Of a stretch of DNA of 64,000 nt, positions 46,001 through 59,583 are shown one piece after another. Under the pieces are notes generated by a model that saw only the letters and a list, made by a program, of their open reading frames with translations, was not told where the DNA came from and made no database searches. The first letter of the stretch is position 1. The number at the start of each line of letters is the position of its first letter. The stretch is from Aphelocoma coerulescens (Eukaryota; Chordata; Aves; Passeriformes; Corvidae), in contig NC_091013.1 in assembly GCF_041296385.1 (NCBI RefSeq), forward strand, positions 6,896,001-6,960,000. Direction: 5' to 3'. The translations under genes and the position numbers were made by a program.

Positions 46001-49000
46001 GTCATTATGAATAACCTCTTGTTGAGGCTGCAGTCAGAGATAAGAGGTTTATACATGGCATCCCAAAATAAGGACCAGCCATGTTTATTTTTATTTAGTT
46101 TCAGGATTTTATTCGGTATTTTAAGTGAGCTGACTCTTTGTCAGAATGACTTTTCCAGGCCTGACATTTCCTCTGCTTAGTTTTGCTATTAGAGCAGAGT
46201 ACACACATCAACCAGGCTCAACAAGACAGGTTTCATCAACTTCCAGCTCCTTCTTTGTACTCACAAAGCTATTAACAACCACTTCATTTTAAAGTTGGCT
46301 GAGTTGTTGATTTTCAAGACTTTGTGGACATTGAGGGATCTACCTGCAGGCTTGAAATTAACCCTAGACAGGAGGACTCAGGTCATTAGCACTGCATTGG
46401 GCTTATTGGAGTTATATGCTCAGGTACCAATCGAGGGCTTCTTTTTTTTGAACACAGTAATAAAAAAGTTAAAAATCCATAATAGGAGTGTGGAAAATTA
46501 GCTGTTTTCTTCCAAAAAATGTTGTCCAACTGCTTTTCCCTTCCATTTGAAAAAACACATTCCTGTCTGTAGTGTGTGTTTTATTTAATATGCCTGTGAA
46601 GCCCAGCATAACAAACCACTGAGATCAATAACCTTCAGCTGATAAAGAAACCTGCTGTTGAAAGGAGGTGCTGTAATCGCAGCTGGCCATGGCTCTGCAG
46701 CACTCTGCAGGCAGCCAGGAGGTCTGGAGGAACTGATCCAGGCTGAGTCCCAGCTGGCAGCTCTGCCACACCAAAGCGGAGACAAGGAGGGATGGGGGAC
46801 CCAGCAGGGTCTCACCTGCCCTTCATCTGCTTCAGATTTCCCAGTGCCCCACTGCTTATGTCAGATTTGCATAATTTTTTTATCTAGCTACCTAATTATT
46901 TTCATCATCAAAATTATATTCATAAACCCAGCACACGGAGCAGGAAAAAAGGACAGTGACGGTGGGAGCACAAGAGGAGGAAGGGCTGTACCACCACAGA
47001 GCTTCTGCCAAAGCCTCAGTTGCCTTCAGCTGCCTGCACAAGGAGACAGGTTCAACCTCCACACACCTTCACTGACACTTCAAACAGAGCAGGATGGCCA
47101 AATGAGAAAGGGCCACCCCTTCCAGAGGGGTCCCCCTGCTCTGTTGGGTGCAGCGATGGTCAGGGATGGGCTGCTGCCACTTCCCTGTTGCTTCCAAGAC
47201 TGACAGCTCCATCACTTGCCCCAGCTAGTGAGACTGGAACTGAGGACTAGCTGGAATTAGAAGCTTGGTTTTGCCTGTCTGCAGCCTAAATCTGATCTAT
47301 TGATTTTAAATATGAGCAATAATTATTGTAGCAAACATAGCAGACATGCTGCTGTTCCTGTCCAGAAAATGTCTAAACAGTCAGGAACACCTTTTTGTCC
47401 AAGCCTTCTGCAGCTCTTGTTTCAGGGAGCCTGCTCCCCTGGGGAACTTTCAGGCACAGTGAAGTCTCCCAGATAATGTGAAAGTTACAATAATTGTTGT
47501 TACTGTCTCCATTAAATAGCTGATTTGCTAATGACCCTCCTGCAGAACAGCTAGATAGAAACTTAACTTACAAAAATAGAAGCTTAAGGTGTGAGCTGAG
47601 CTTGTCTGGTCACTCACTGACCCTGTTGTCTCCTGTCTCTATTGCAACACTCTTTCTGCTTGGGGATGCTGAGACTGGACACTGCAAAGCCTGGGGGCAA
47701 CCTCACATTTTGGGGTACTGAAGAAGAGCCTGTCACCACTGAATGGTGCCCTCAAAATGGGCACTGTGTCTGTGCCTCTATAATGGTGCAAAGGCTTGAC
47801 AAGTTCACTGAGGTGCCAGTATAAACCAGATTTTCACCAGCTGCATGTAGGTATTTTTCTCACTCCACTGATGAGAGCTGCAATGTAACAGACACCCTGA
47901 AGCTGGGTGATGAAGTTCAGCAAGTGAGGAAGTGAGGGGAAACGTTGATATTATTCAGGAATTGATTGGTGTCTGCCAATATCTACCACCACTGGCTGGG
48001 GTTTGATGGAATAACTGAGAAAACATGTTGAAAATGTGACAGCCAGTGAACGTGTTCATCTTGAGTGCTTCAAATTGAACAGAGCTTGCACAGATGGGAC
48101 ACGTACCCTGACTGGCAGGAGCACTGGTTGTGTCGCTTTGCTAGGAAGGGTTTTGTTATCCAAAATATGATTTTATAGTCATCAGGAGGCTCTTTGTGCT
48201 AAAGACCTGGGTTTCTCCCAGAGCTCTAAACCTGATTGTCTGCCTCATCAGCACGATGCTTGTGCATGCACTAAATCAACATTTCTTACCAATGAGAGCA
48301 GGAGGAAATCAATGCCTCCCTGGAACCTTAGTTAGCTGGTGCAAGAAAAGGCTCTTCAAAACTTTTGAAAATGAAAGAAACAAATGGGGCTTGGAAGGCA
48401 AGAGTGAATTCATGAATCACAGCAAGCTGCCTAAAACCCAGGATTAGGCAGTGAGCTGTCTTCCTTCACAGACATTACATTCTGTCTGTTCTACATCAAT
48501 TTGTCTACAGGGGAGAGACTGTCTTTCTGTGATGATGTTTAATGGTCTTTTGCTTGTGATAAAAGCAATAAAAAACTGTTTTTCTCTTAATAAGTGGGAC
48601 CACTCTCTTTAAGAGCAGTTAGGGTAATAAACTAGTGGATCTATACTGCAATGTCATCAAGTCTGGGCTTATATGAGTGAATTTTTGAAGAAATTGTGGT
48701 AGAAAAGACCACTGCGGCCATTTAGTAATCTTCTTGATGAATTTATAATTGGAAATGTTTAAATTCAAAAGTACAGTTGGGCTTTTGAAGGAACTGCATT
48801 TCTTCCCTTCTGATGAAGGGCCAGTGCTGTCCAGAGCCAGGGCCAGGTATAGGTGCAGCCCTGGCCTGGCTGCAGCTGTACTCCCAGAAGAAATGTAGTG
48901 CAGGAGAGATCTCCCTGCCCTGACATGAGCTAAAAAAGGAGCATTCTACCCTCATCCTGATGAAGTCGTCTCTGCTGGACTGCATAATTACCACTGAATT

Positions 49001-49606
49001 TTTAAACAGCTGTAACACATAATATTAATGCCTGAAGAGAACAGCAAAAGAGCATTTCCAGGGAAACAAACCACCATGTTTTCCTGCTCCCTGCCACAAT
49101 GGGCTGAGATAAAACTACAGCTTGCTTGAGAGCTAACAGGGTTTAGAAACCAGTCAAAACTGATAAAACAGCATTTATGAATGGATGGGATCCTATGATG
49201 GAGTAAACCTGTAGAGAAAGTCAAGTTTTAGCCTCTGTTCCTATCTCACATTCCCAGCACATCCCTACCACTTCATCACTGTAAATCTGGCATGTTGGAG
49301 AAAGAAGTCAGAGAATAGTAGGCAAGCAAGAGCTGCCAGAGCTCGGATAAAAAACCAAAATGTGCAACAGAAACAACCCTGGGCATCCAGTTCTGCACAC
49401 ATACATCAGAGATGTTTAAACACTGAGCCATGTGGTGCTCCAGTGAGGGCACCTCTACTTAGAGAAGTGAATAGGAAGAACAGGGAAACAAAAAGCAGAG
49501 GTAGACCTGATGCCATGAAGATTTTTTGCCTTTCCTTTTATACCCGTTATACCTTTTTGCAACTTCTGTATTCCTAGTGCTTTTTCCCTACATTCTTGGA
49601 CTTGTT
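43017..49606. other. Unique region, no gene seen
   Basis: The longest frames are 177 codons (44655-45188, plus), overlapped by 132 codons on the other strand, and 181 codons (46658-47203, plus). Neither has a recognisable domain, signal peptide or biased codon pattern. By length alone about one such frame is expected by chance in 64 kb. No transposon hallmark was recognised. Exon content cannot be ruled out. Confidence 0.4.
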
Positions 49607-49930
49607 TGTCAAGCTGAGAGACTCAACATTTTAGAAGCTTCGTAGCCAGGGATCAGTGTGCCCCAGACCCCAAGGTCCTCTCCAGAACACATTCTGTAAA
49701 CCAAGATAGAACCATCCAGGGGAAAGTTCCTTGGGGAGGGGGGCTCACTCGAGCCTCTCATTGGGGAATCTTTGATAGATGTGCTAATTAGTAAAACCTA
49801 TAATGTTATGCCTGATCTTCTGGGGGGGCATTTTTGCTGGGTGCATTTCAGTGCATTTGACCTGGACGTGTGCACCTAAGGATCCTTAAAATAAATACCA
49901 AGGTAAAATCCCTTTTCCTCTTCTAACCGT
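49607..49930 (+). mobile_element. Possible LTR fragment (forward), low confidence
   Basis: The segment begins TGTCAAGC. It contains ATTGGGG (49762), a weak TATA-like CTATAATG (49799) and AATAAATA (49892-49899) followed by a U5-like CTTTTCCTCTTCTAACC. The order resembles an LTR of ERVL type, but I found no target-site duplication and no defined 3' CA end. Confidence 0.3.
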
Positions 49931-51594
49931 GTATGACTCTTGATTTTAAGACCAGGGAAAGGCATCAGACCCAGCTCTGCCTCAGAGCTTTATTTATGAA
50001 GGCATTTGAAGCCCCCATGCAGAACAGATCCCCTCCTGACACCTGTGGAGCAGTACAGGGTGATCCTGGGCAGAGGAAAAGGTTTGTGTCAAACGCTGGA
50101 GTGAGAGGATGGGCCAGTTGAGGTGCTGCACTGCCCTGCAGATCCCAGTACCTGCAGTCTCCAAGCCAAGGAGAGCCTGCTGGAAATGCTAGTTTGTAAC
50201 CTGTCCATACTGCTGAACCAGAAACCACAGATTCATTCTTTGTTCAGCTCTGGCTCACGATCAACGAAGGCCTCAAAACCGCACAGATCAAGTTCTGTTC
50301 CAGTTCAGTTGGTGGAGGTATGCATCAGAGAAGAAGAATTTCAGACTGGTGCTTGGTTCAGGTGTAGTAAAAATTTCTGAGCTTTTTGCTCTGAAATTCA
50401 TATTTTAATAGCTTTGGTGAGAAAAAAAAAAAACAAAACAGAACCGGGATGCTGCAACATAATGACACACATTGCAGCTAGATGCATCCTGATCCAAGCA
50501 TGAGTGGTTCTAACTGCAGTGGAGAACTTCAAGGAGGGTAGTTTGATAAACTGCACAATAGGATGGTGGGCAAGGTGATGGAGCTGTTAGCAGCAAGAGA
50601 TCATAAATCCTTTTTCTTGAAATGGGAACTGACTGGCAACTCTCTCTAGTGTATTACAGGTTATTTCATCTGCTTCTCCCTACAGACATGGCTGAACAAA
50701 GATCAAGTCAAACAAATGATTAAAAGTTAGCTGCTGCAAAGTGTGGCGTTTCACTGCCTGAAAGCCAGGGCTGAATCCCACCCAGGCCATGGTAGGTGTG
50801 CTCCCTGCAGCACGTGGGGAGAGCTGCACAAGAATAATATTTCATGGGGTTACAAGGCTTTGTGGAGCTCATTATTCTGTTTCCAGCAGTGGCTGTAAAA
50901 GGGTGGCTAAGGAAAAACACAGGTTAGGCATGTAGAGTTCTTTGGCCTGGCTGTCTCCAGCATCAAAACAGAGAAATATCCATTCTTCAGGAGCTCCAAA
51001 ACCACAGCCTTGGCACTGCTGGTGTGTTGTTCTACCACCTGAGGCAGGGGTCTCAGGACCTGCATGGGAAATCAGAGTCACTTGCAAGGCAGGTCATGAT
51101 GGCTCAAGCACTGTTTCATGTCAGTGTGTCCAAGTGACATCTCAACAAAGTCAGCTCAATCAGAAGAGATTGCACACCCAGGTCTCTACATCTAAAATGT
51201 GCCCCCAGAATGGGAACACAAAGTACTGTAATTTAAGTAAATTAATGTGGTCTTGGGAGCAAAGATAAAGCTTTCTCCTTTGCAGGTACATGCCCAAGTA
51301 ATTGTATAGATCCAGACTCCTGAATGGCGTTTCATCTCCTGCATCCTCAATGGTCTGTCAGGATTTTAGGAAGAGAGAATAAGTACAGCTTAGTTTACTC
51401 CACACCTGAGAGATGTGCAGCATCGATCTAGGGACACCTAATGTGCAAGGAGGACCTGAAACACATTCTTCCATTTCCTGTATTGATCAGTTTAACCCGT
51501 AAAATATTGTACAAAGCAAAGGTTGGGAAGTGACAGCAGTTTTCCCACTTACTATTTTGCAGAAAAGCAACAGCCATAGTAACCATCTTTTTGG
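49931..51594. other. Unique sequence, no gene seen
   Basis: Frames reach 108 codons (50942-51268, plus), unrecognised. An A12-13 run lies near 50409. No RNA gene or transposon signature was found. Confidence 0.5.
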
Positions 51595-51693
51595 AGAATC
51601 ATGGAATGGTTTGATTTGGAAGGAACTTTAAAGATCATCTTGCTCCAACCCCCTGCCATGGGCACGGACATCTTCCACTAGAGCAGGTTGCTC
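51595..51693 (-). mobile_element. CR1 LINE, 3' terminal fragment, antisense
   Basis: 'gaatcatggaatggtttgat', 'ttggaaggaactttaaagat', 'ccaaccccctgccatgggca' and 'atcttccactagagcaggtt' are the reverse complement of the CR1 tail. It is about 100 bp and heavily 5' truncated. Confidence 0.93.
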
Positions 51694-53683
51694 TGGCTGT
51701 GTAGGAAGTCTGATAAGGACAGCACATGCTACAAGTGCCACCGCAGAGCGTTGTTGCCAGCAGGGCTTGGACACTGCAGGGGGGTTTTATTAGGCTGGGG
51801 CATAAACAGGATGGTAAAAGATTTGGTGCTGTCTGGGTCTGTTCTGGGTCACACAGAGTGCCAAGTCCCCAGAACCTGAAGGTCCATGTGCAAACCGTTT
51901 CTAACATTTTAACCCCACAGTCTGAGTAGGGGTTTTCTCATCTCAGTTCTGGAGTCAGGCAGCTCTGTCTCACCTCAGCCTCACTTCAGGCACCCTTAAG
52001 AATCTTACCCTGCACTGAGCTTGTTCAGTACAAATTGTAAATGTAGATAGAAATTGTTCATATTATGCATTTACATAGCTGTTGTAAACAGGCTTCCATT
52101 TTGACCACAAAATATGTCCTTAGTTAGACAGAAGAAGGTTACTTTTTTTTTTTTTTTGGTGTGAAAACAAACTCACTACCTGCAGCAAATTCAAAGCCAG
52201 CCAAAGTAGCCTTTGTTTGAACTGTGCCATGACTGACTTGCCAATTATCTTTCTTCTTTGCTTTCTTGGAAAACATCCATTTATTTTCCCTTTGCACAAA
52301 GCAGCTGTGTACTTGAGGTTACAAGTTCCTAGTAATGGCTTTATGAATCATAACTCACATTTTAACGCTGTGCCCAGCCCGTGGCTTAGGAGTGGAAGGC
52401 AGGAGATGGAGGCAGTCTGCATGGCCTTGTTAACCTGTTGTGACTGAAAGAGATGGGAAGAGTTGCTGAGCTCTTACCTCTGACCCAGGGCTGCTTGAGC
52501 AGAACTGACCTGTGCAGGCAGAGCAGAGGAGCCCTGCCTGCTCCCAGGCTGGGAAGGCACGTTACAAAGCTGAGCTTTGAGAAGAAGGACTTAACAAAGA
52601 TAGGAGCTCAATGTAGTTGAAAGAAATGGAATCTGAGTTTAATTGATGTCCAGAAAGGTCATTTCTGAAATAATCTCCTGGGGTTTCCACATGTGTCAGA
52701 TGATTGTAGTCCCAAGTCTCTTAAAAAACTTTAAGAAACTTGGATTATCTGAAGCTGGAGGAGGGAGATTTTTTCAAGTGCCAAGATTCACAGGTCAACA
52801 GCTACGGCCTTTTGGGGAGGATGACATTTAAAAAAAAAAAAATTAATACAGTGATAGTCCTTTTTTTCCCTGCTATGCATGGGACAGGGAAGCGAGGCAT
52901 CCTCAGTGCTGTTCGAAGACCTCAGACAGAAGCTTCACCTTTCCCTATAGGCAGTTTTAAATACTGGAGCAGAATCAAACTTGTTGCAAAGGTTTAGAGG
53001 AAGAGGAGAAACATGGAAATCCATTGCTAAACATTTGCAGTGCTGGAGACACTAACAGCTGCATCATGGTAGATAAGTGTGAGTAAAATGCACCAAGTAA
53101 CATGTGGAGTAGAAAGCATTTACTATTATGTTTAAGTGCTTGCAGAATGTCTCTTTGTTGTTCTATTTACAAGGAGCACTTTGCATACAGAACATCAATC
53201 TCTCGCAGAGCCAGCACATTACTGTGATGGTAAATTAGCAACAATACGGATCTGGTAGGGGGCTGTCAGCAAAGGGACTTTACCTTTATCACACAAAATG
53301 AACGAGGAAAACCTATTTTATACCATTATGTCTTTGTCAGCCCACGTGACAGGAAGGCAGTTACCCCTGCTGCTTGATGCCTTTGACAGCACTGTACAAA
53401 GGCATGCAGAGCAGAGCCAGCTACCAGGGGGATTTAATAGCCTGAATGTTTATTTCAAAGGGGAGCTGCATTCATCTCCTCTGGCTGGCACTGCTGCCCC
53501 AAAACCTGAGCAGATGGAAGGGCTGCAGGGCAGGAAACCTCCAGAGGTTACATTGACACTATTTTGGACCCAGGTAATAGCACCTCTTTGGAAAATTTTA
53601 AAAGCACTGGGGCATGCTGTACCTTGGATGCTTCTGAAGGCAGATGTTGGAGTAGAAGCAGGGAGAAAATAAAGAAAGGTCAT
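51694..53683. other. Unique sequence between two CR1 relics
   Basis: Homopolymers T15 (52143-52157) and A11-12 (52830-52841) are present. A 124-codon plus frame (53298-53672) is unrecognised. Nothing else was found. Confidence 0.5.
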
Positions 53684-53816
53684 AGATCATGGAAGCATAG
53701 AATGGCCTGGGTTTGGAAAGGACCTTAAAGCTCATCCAGTTCCAACCCCCCTGCCATGGGCAGAGACATCTTCCACTAGACCAGGTTGCTCAGAGCCCCA
53801 TCCAACCTCACCTTGA
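53684..53816 (-). mobile_element. CR1 LINE, 3' terminal fragment, antisense
   Basis: 'catagaatggcctgggtttg', 'gaaaggaccttaaagctcat', 'ccccctgccatgggcagaga' and 'agagccccatccaacctca' are the reverse complement of the CR1 tail. It is similar to the copy at 51595 but 30 bp longer. Confidence 0.94.
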
Positions 53817-56800
53817 TTGACAGGCAAGTCAGAATCTTTTTCTGCATTTCAAGGGACAAAAATAAACTGTTGCAGCTTTCACTAGAAATATGCCAGCAGG
53901 TAAGAGTAACCCAGCTGAAGGTCAAGCCAGAGAGGTCAGGACACATCTAGGCTTGCCAGTCTGTGCCTTCAGTACCTCTCCATGCTTACACTGCCATGAA
54001 AACTTGCCTCATCTCCAGGCTGCAAACAAATACTGAAGTGTCAGCTTTGGGTGAGCTCCTGGGCTTCCAGATTTGACCTCACACTGCTGTCCCACACATG
54101 GGCTCATGACACATTGATACCAACCAACCTGGATGCCAGTTTTGCTTTATTTTTATATCACTTAGGTTATGTATTTAAGTATTTCTGGGGTAATACTAGA
54201 AGAGCAAAGTGTGTGATCTAAATTAATCTTGTATTTACTCTTTATGAAATTGCTTCTAAGAGATAATTTGGGCCAATAATGAAGTTTTCCTCTTCTTGTG
54301 ATGCAGCCTTCTTATTTCACATAGTACAGCAGGTTTTGCCTAATTATGTTTTGAGTATTTTAGATACTTAACTAAGATGTGGGAGATCTTTTGCAGTTTC
54401 AATATACTTCTGACAAGAGAAATTGTTACACAGCCCGTTAAATGTGATAAAGTTTTTAGAAAACTGCAGACACAGTGCATTGTATTCAAGTTATCCAGAT
54501 GTTACCAATTTTTCCATTTCCAAAGGGTTGCAAGACTCCAGTTTATTTTACCAGAGGCTAGACAGTTAAAAAAAATCTCACACAGAGGTTTGAAGTCTTA
54601 TAACAATACAAGAATAGAACTAAATTTCTACTGTCTCACCAACAGTTCAGTTCACAGGTCACAAAGGGTTGCTAAGAAGGCAGAGTTTGAGCTTTGTGAG
54701 TAAGACAAAATGAGAATTTTCAGCTTTCACTCCTTAGTTGTCTTTCTTGCCTGAAAAGAATTGGAATTGCTATTGTAATGAGCCCTAAAAAATAATTAAC
54801 TGTGCTCAGTTACTTTGAGTACAGAGACAATAATTAACTGTGCTCATTCTTGGTTACTTGGAGTACAAAGACAAAAAACAATGAGATGTGCTAATCCAGT
54901 GCCTGCGCTTAGGAAACAGGACTGGGATGTATTCCATCTGTGACCATAGCCAGGATGCAGTGCTCCAGTGAGCAGCTGTGGAATCCAGGCAGTTACAGAG
55001 AGGATGGGTGTAAGTGGTGGTCCTGTGCATTTGCTGATAGGTGATGGAAAATTCATCCCTCAGCACAGAGTCCTCAGGCCCTGAATATTCCCTGGAGGTG
55101 GGCACTAAACCCAAGGACAGCTTGTGAACAGTACCCTAAACCTGGCATAAAACAATCAGCTATCCAAAACTCCAGGGTAGGTATTAGTCAGCCCAGTAAT
55201 ATAAAGACCCTACATGCCCCACCAGTTTTTGTATAAATAAATATTATAATATAGGACTTATCTGAAATAAGCCCTATATCTACTTTCTAAACCTCATTAG
55301 TACCATTAAATGGTAAGGAATAAACATATACTTTGTCCAGTTTGACTACGGAGATTGGGACACTTTGGACATGGATTATTATATTTATGTTTGATCTGTG
55401 TCCATGTCCAGGGCATACCATTACCACTGCCTAGAGTGCACTCATGAAATTTGTAACTTTTTTGAAGAATGATGTGGGTTTTGAAAGCGAAATTTTCCTG
55501 CTACCTCTTCAAGGATGTTCTCATCCAGAAATTGAAGTCGTGTTGCTAAGGTCTCCCTGATCACTGCTAATCAGAAAGAGATTAGAATGGAAAACCTAAA
55601 TGTTACAGTGAGAAAATGCACATTTGGACACAGTTTTGTTTTTCAAAGCATTCAGAAGCTTCTTGTTTGTCGCAGCATGAAACAAAAAATGTGAAGCTTA
55701 AAAGTAACTTCAAAATTTAGCATTTACCTTTAATATTTAGCTCTATATTGCCTTTTTTTTTGGGGCATTTCCATAGATACAAAAATCCTTGTAACAGCAA
55801 AGATTATGATGGCAACAACACAAGTAATATATGTAAAAGTCACTTTTTTTTCTCTTTCTGGGAGAAAAGGATTCCTTTCATGGTCAAGACCTCTCCATGA
55901 TTGAGATAGGGAAAAAAACTCTCAATGAGTATTAGGAAAACTGTCCTATTTGACAGCAATATAGCTGTCTCACAGCTCACTTGGGAAAGCTTCAATCTGA
56001 AGATTTCTGACTCATTAACATGCAGATTATTGATACTATAGCCTTGTTATAGCTTGCTGCAGGAGGATATCTGCACCAGGATCCCTCACTTGGCCACACT
56101 TTAAGTTCTCTTCTGTTCTGCCCAAGTTCTTCCAACAGACCCTTTGTGTCCGAGTGCCCACCTCATTAACAACACATCTTATACCTGGCACAGTTTGTTC
56201 TCTGTCTTCTCCCAGGGAGGACATGTGGGTGCAGTGAAGTGTTCTGTGATGGTGGGACTTACTTGACATTTTTTAGATAAAACCTTATGACCTTCGGTAT
56301 GGCAGAGGAAAAAAAAGTGAGCTGAAATGCATTATATCATGATCCACCAAAAAAATCCATCCATGTTCAACATCAGATTCTTTTGAGTTGTGTAGAAAAT
56401 TTCCAGGGCTATTATCATCACTTTTATTTTTTTCTGATACTTAAAAGAAACAGTCCCAAAGTGTTGGGTCTTTTTTGTTTGGTGGGGGTTTTTTAATGTA
56501 GCCAATACTTTTTGGGGAAGACACCTGGACTTCTTATTCTTATTTGCTCACAGTGGTCAGAAGAAACATTTGCAAGATAAAAGGCACAGTTCCTACCCAG
56601 AAGGATATGGACCAGTGTGAAAAATGAAGGTCATGCAGCTAATTTTATATGAGGGATGGAAAATCATGGCCCTCTGTGTATAAAAGCCAATGTTTCCTTA
56701 GGATAGTGATCTTCCCATTGTCCCCAGAACAAGGAAATAAAGAGGAGCCATGGTGTAGTCCTTCTCCATTCCCATCTTTTTGTGTCCTTCCTGGGAGGAC

Positions 56801-59516
56801 CACCAAGTGCTGGGGGAAAAATGAACCTAGGACCATGTAGCAAGCCAAGGAGCAGCCTCTGAGGTTTGTTCATGTTTCCAGATTGGTCCAGAAAGAAAAA
56901 TTTTCAAGTTTCCTGCACCCTTTTGCTTGGGGTCTGCCCCCCAAATAGCTGTGCTTACAAGGCATGCCTGAGCCTGCTGCTCTGCTGCATTTTTGTTATC
57001 TAATTTTTTCCATTATTCTGATCATTTCCCAACTACCTTTTTTAAAGGCCTTGCCTTGTGTTGACTCTTTAGAGAAGCTGTTTTATTAACTTCCTCAAAA
57101 TTTATACATTAAATCTGACAAAATGCCAGTTAAATACTTTCCTTCAGCCTGCTGGGGATAATATATTTTCAAAGAGTTGGAAATAACAAGTATTTGAACA
57201 GGCTTCATTCATTTTTCAGACTATCAGACACTGTTGAGACACAAATTCTCCCCTACTTAAAGATACCATTCCCTCCCTAAATAAGACTGAGTGCCCCAGA
57301 AACATGGTGTGTTATTAGCACCTTGTATGTTCTCCTGCACTGGGAAGATGTTTGAAGTGGGACCAAGAGTTTACTGAAAGAAGTAAGTGTTTGTATTTTA
57401 AATTCCCAGGAGGCAAAATGTTAAAGGGAAAAAATTACGCAGTCAGTGAAAGCCAAAAGAAAAGATGTACAGGACAGAATTAACTAAGGGGGAAAGTAGA
57501 AAGCCCTCAACCACCTGGATTTGTTTTAGCACTCAGCACTAAATAGAAATACTGAAATCTTTACGAAACACCCTTAAAAGATGTTGAAAAGGACTCAGAT
57601 CATCATGAAACATGAAGCCAGATTAATTCCTTCAGTACTCCCAAGAAGATCCTTTCTTCCCTGTCTCTTCAGCTACTTCTCCTCCATGCTCTAGACAACA
57701 CTATTTTTGACAAGATCACTGTTCCCTGCAGCTGCTAAAAATGGGCCTAAACAGCTCCAACTCTTTCTCTGAAGTAAAACTCCTAGGTTTACTTTCAAAG
57801 CAAAAATAACTCAAACTCTGAAGAAGATAAATGCATCCTTTATAAGCACAAGTATCCTCTGTAAGAAAATCACATCTCCTTCTTGGGTATGAGTGAAACA
57901 GGCACAGAAATGAAGCAGACTCAGTCAAGGGTGGCCACAGTCAGAGAAAAGCAGGAGAAGCCCATCAAGGGCAGCCTGACAGCTGAAGTGATGGAATGTA
58001 AGGGCTGGCCCAGCACTGCCCCAGGGGTGCTCCTGCTGGGGGGCTGCCATGGCCGTATCTTGCAGCCTTCATCAATTCTCTGCACTCATCTCCTTCCACC
58101 GCCTAATTAAATTAATTACACAGGCCACAGAAAGCAGCGAGGCTTCCCCTACTTGAGTCTGTCTGCAGGCACCAGAATTCTTGTGTCCCAGGCACACCCA
58201 ATCTATAGCAAGGAGCCTGAGACATTTTTTGTTTGTTTTTAAGACATAGGAGGAATCATTTGGTCAAATGAAAGCATCACTAGGGCTGAGGTTTCCACCA
58301 CGCTTTCCAGTCTTTCTTGCTGGTTTTGGTGGGGAGAAATGTTTGGTTCTTACATGAGAATTGTCTCAGACTGAATCAGATGTCTAAAACTGATCAGAGT
58401 AATTTTTCCGTGTAAAACTGCCTGCTTCCCTTCCTGGCTTATTGAGTCAGGTCAGGGTACCTGACTTCAGCAGACACCTGCACTGCAAAGGCTGAAATTT
58501 CGCTGCACCACCATAAGTAATCAAAACCATAAAAAACCCACAAAAGGACCCAAAAGATATGCAGAGGTTCAATAGAATACTAGGAGCACAATTATCATTT
58601 CAAGGATTTGGATTCGGATCTAAGACCGAGGGTTTCTGGCTCTTCATGAAACTTGGTGAGAAGCTATCAGTGCTCACTGAAGGAGCTGGGCCAGCCCATA
58701 CTGAGTTGCTCCCCCTCCAAAAGTCAGCTCTCAGTCATCCACCAAAGGCAGGCTGGCTCTGCAAGAAATGATGGAGCACCACTTAAAAGCATATTTTTTC
58801 TCCAATGAACAAACTTGATAGGATGATCCTTGTCCTTCCCCTCACGTCACCATGACAGATACACATTTTTGTGGATACAATTAAAAATTGATTGAAAGCG
58901 CCTCATCACTTTCTTCTTTCCTTACAATAGAGTAGAATTATTTACCCTCAGGTGTTTTTGTGATAGAGTTCATACCTCCAATCACTGGCTTTCCGTGGCA
59001 TAAAAATAACCATCATTCATGACACGGTGTGTCACTAGGACTCGCTCCTGCAGATTTCAAGGGATAGAACAGTTTTGTAGCTTTACACTCTGATCATCTC
59101 TGTCACTCTAAGTTATTCTCACTATGGGTTGTAGTTTTACTGTTGGAAAGAAGTGGTGCCATGTGATAATGGGTTATAAAAGTTGTGATACTCATGCATT
59201 AATTTCCTGAAGATTATCTCTCCCCTCCCCTTCAGTTTAAAGGGTTAATAAATTTGTTGCAAACATTTTGCCATAATGAAACTTGTCATAAAACCTGTGG
59301 AGTGAAATATCTGCATAAAAGAAATACAAAAACAGCAAAGTAGCTGGTTTGGGGACTGTTTTCCTCCCTTATTTGAGTCAAACCCCAAACTTGAGTTAAA
59401 TGATTAATGGTTTAATACTATCTGAATAATGAATTGTTTCACCTGCTTAGGAAAATCTTAGGATGCAAAACAAAAGTACACCTGTGAATACATGAATGTT
59501 TAAGCTGTAACTGATT
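53817..59516. other. AT-rich unique region, no gene seen
   Basis: The longest frame is 108 codons (54377-54703, plus), unrecognised. The only structured feature seen is the tandem duplication at 54791-54872. Confidence 0.5.
54791..54872 (+). repeat. Tandem duplication of a ~40-bp unit
   Basis: Copy 1 (54791-54828) and copy 2 (54829-54872) both run from 'aataattaactgtgctca' to 'ggagtacaaagac' or its variant 'tgagtacagagac'. They differ by a 6-base insertion and a few substitutions. Each unit carries a TAATTAA core, a homeodomain-type site. Confidence 0.9.
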
Positions 59517-59583
59517 TGTATGTATATATATGTGAGTATATATACATATACATATATATAAATATTCACGTCGATATATAATT
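59517..59583. repeat. Imperfect (TA)n / (TATACA)n microsatellite
   Basis: Alternating purine-pyrimidine sequence with many self-complementary stretches (TATATA, ACATATACATAT). It is prone to cruciform or hairpin formation and to length variation. Confidence 0.85.

Noticed and set aside
46658..47203. 181-codon plus-strand frame as a possible gene
   Set aside because: No recognisable domain. Composition changes sharply midway (Ile/Phe-rich block then Gly/Pro-rich). Length is within chance expectation for the window.
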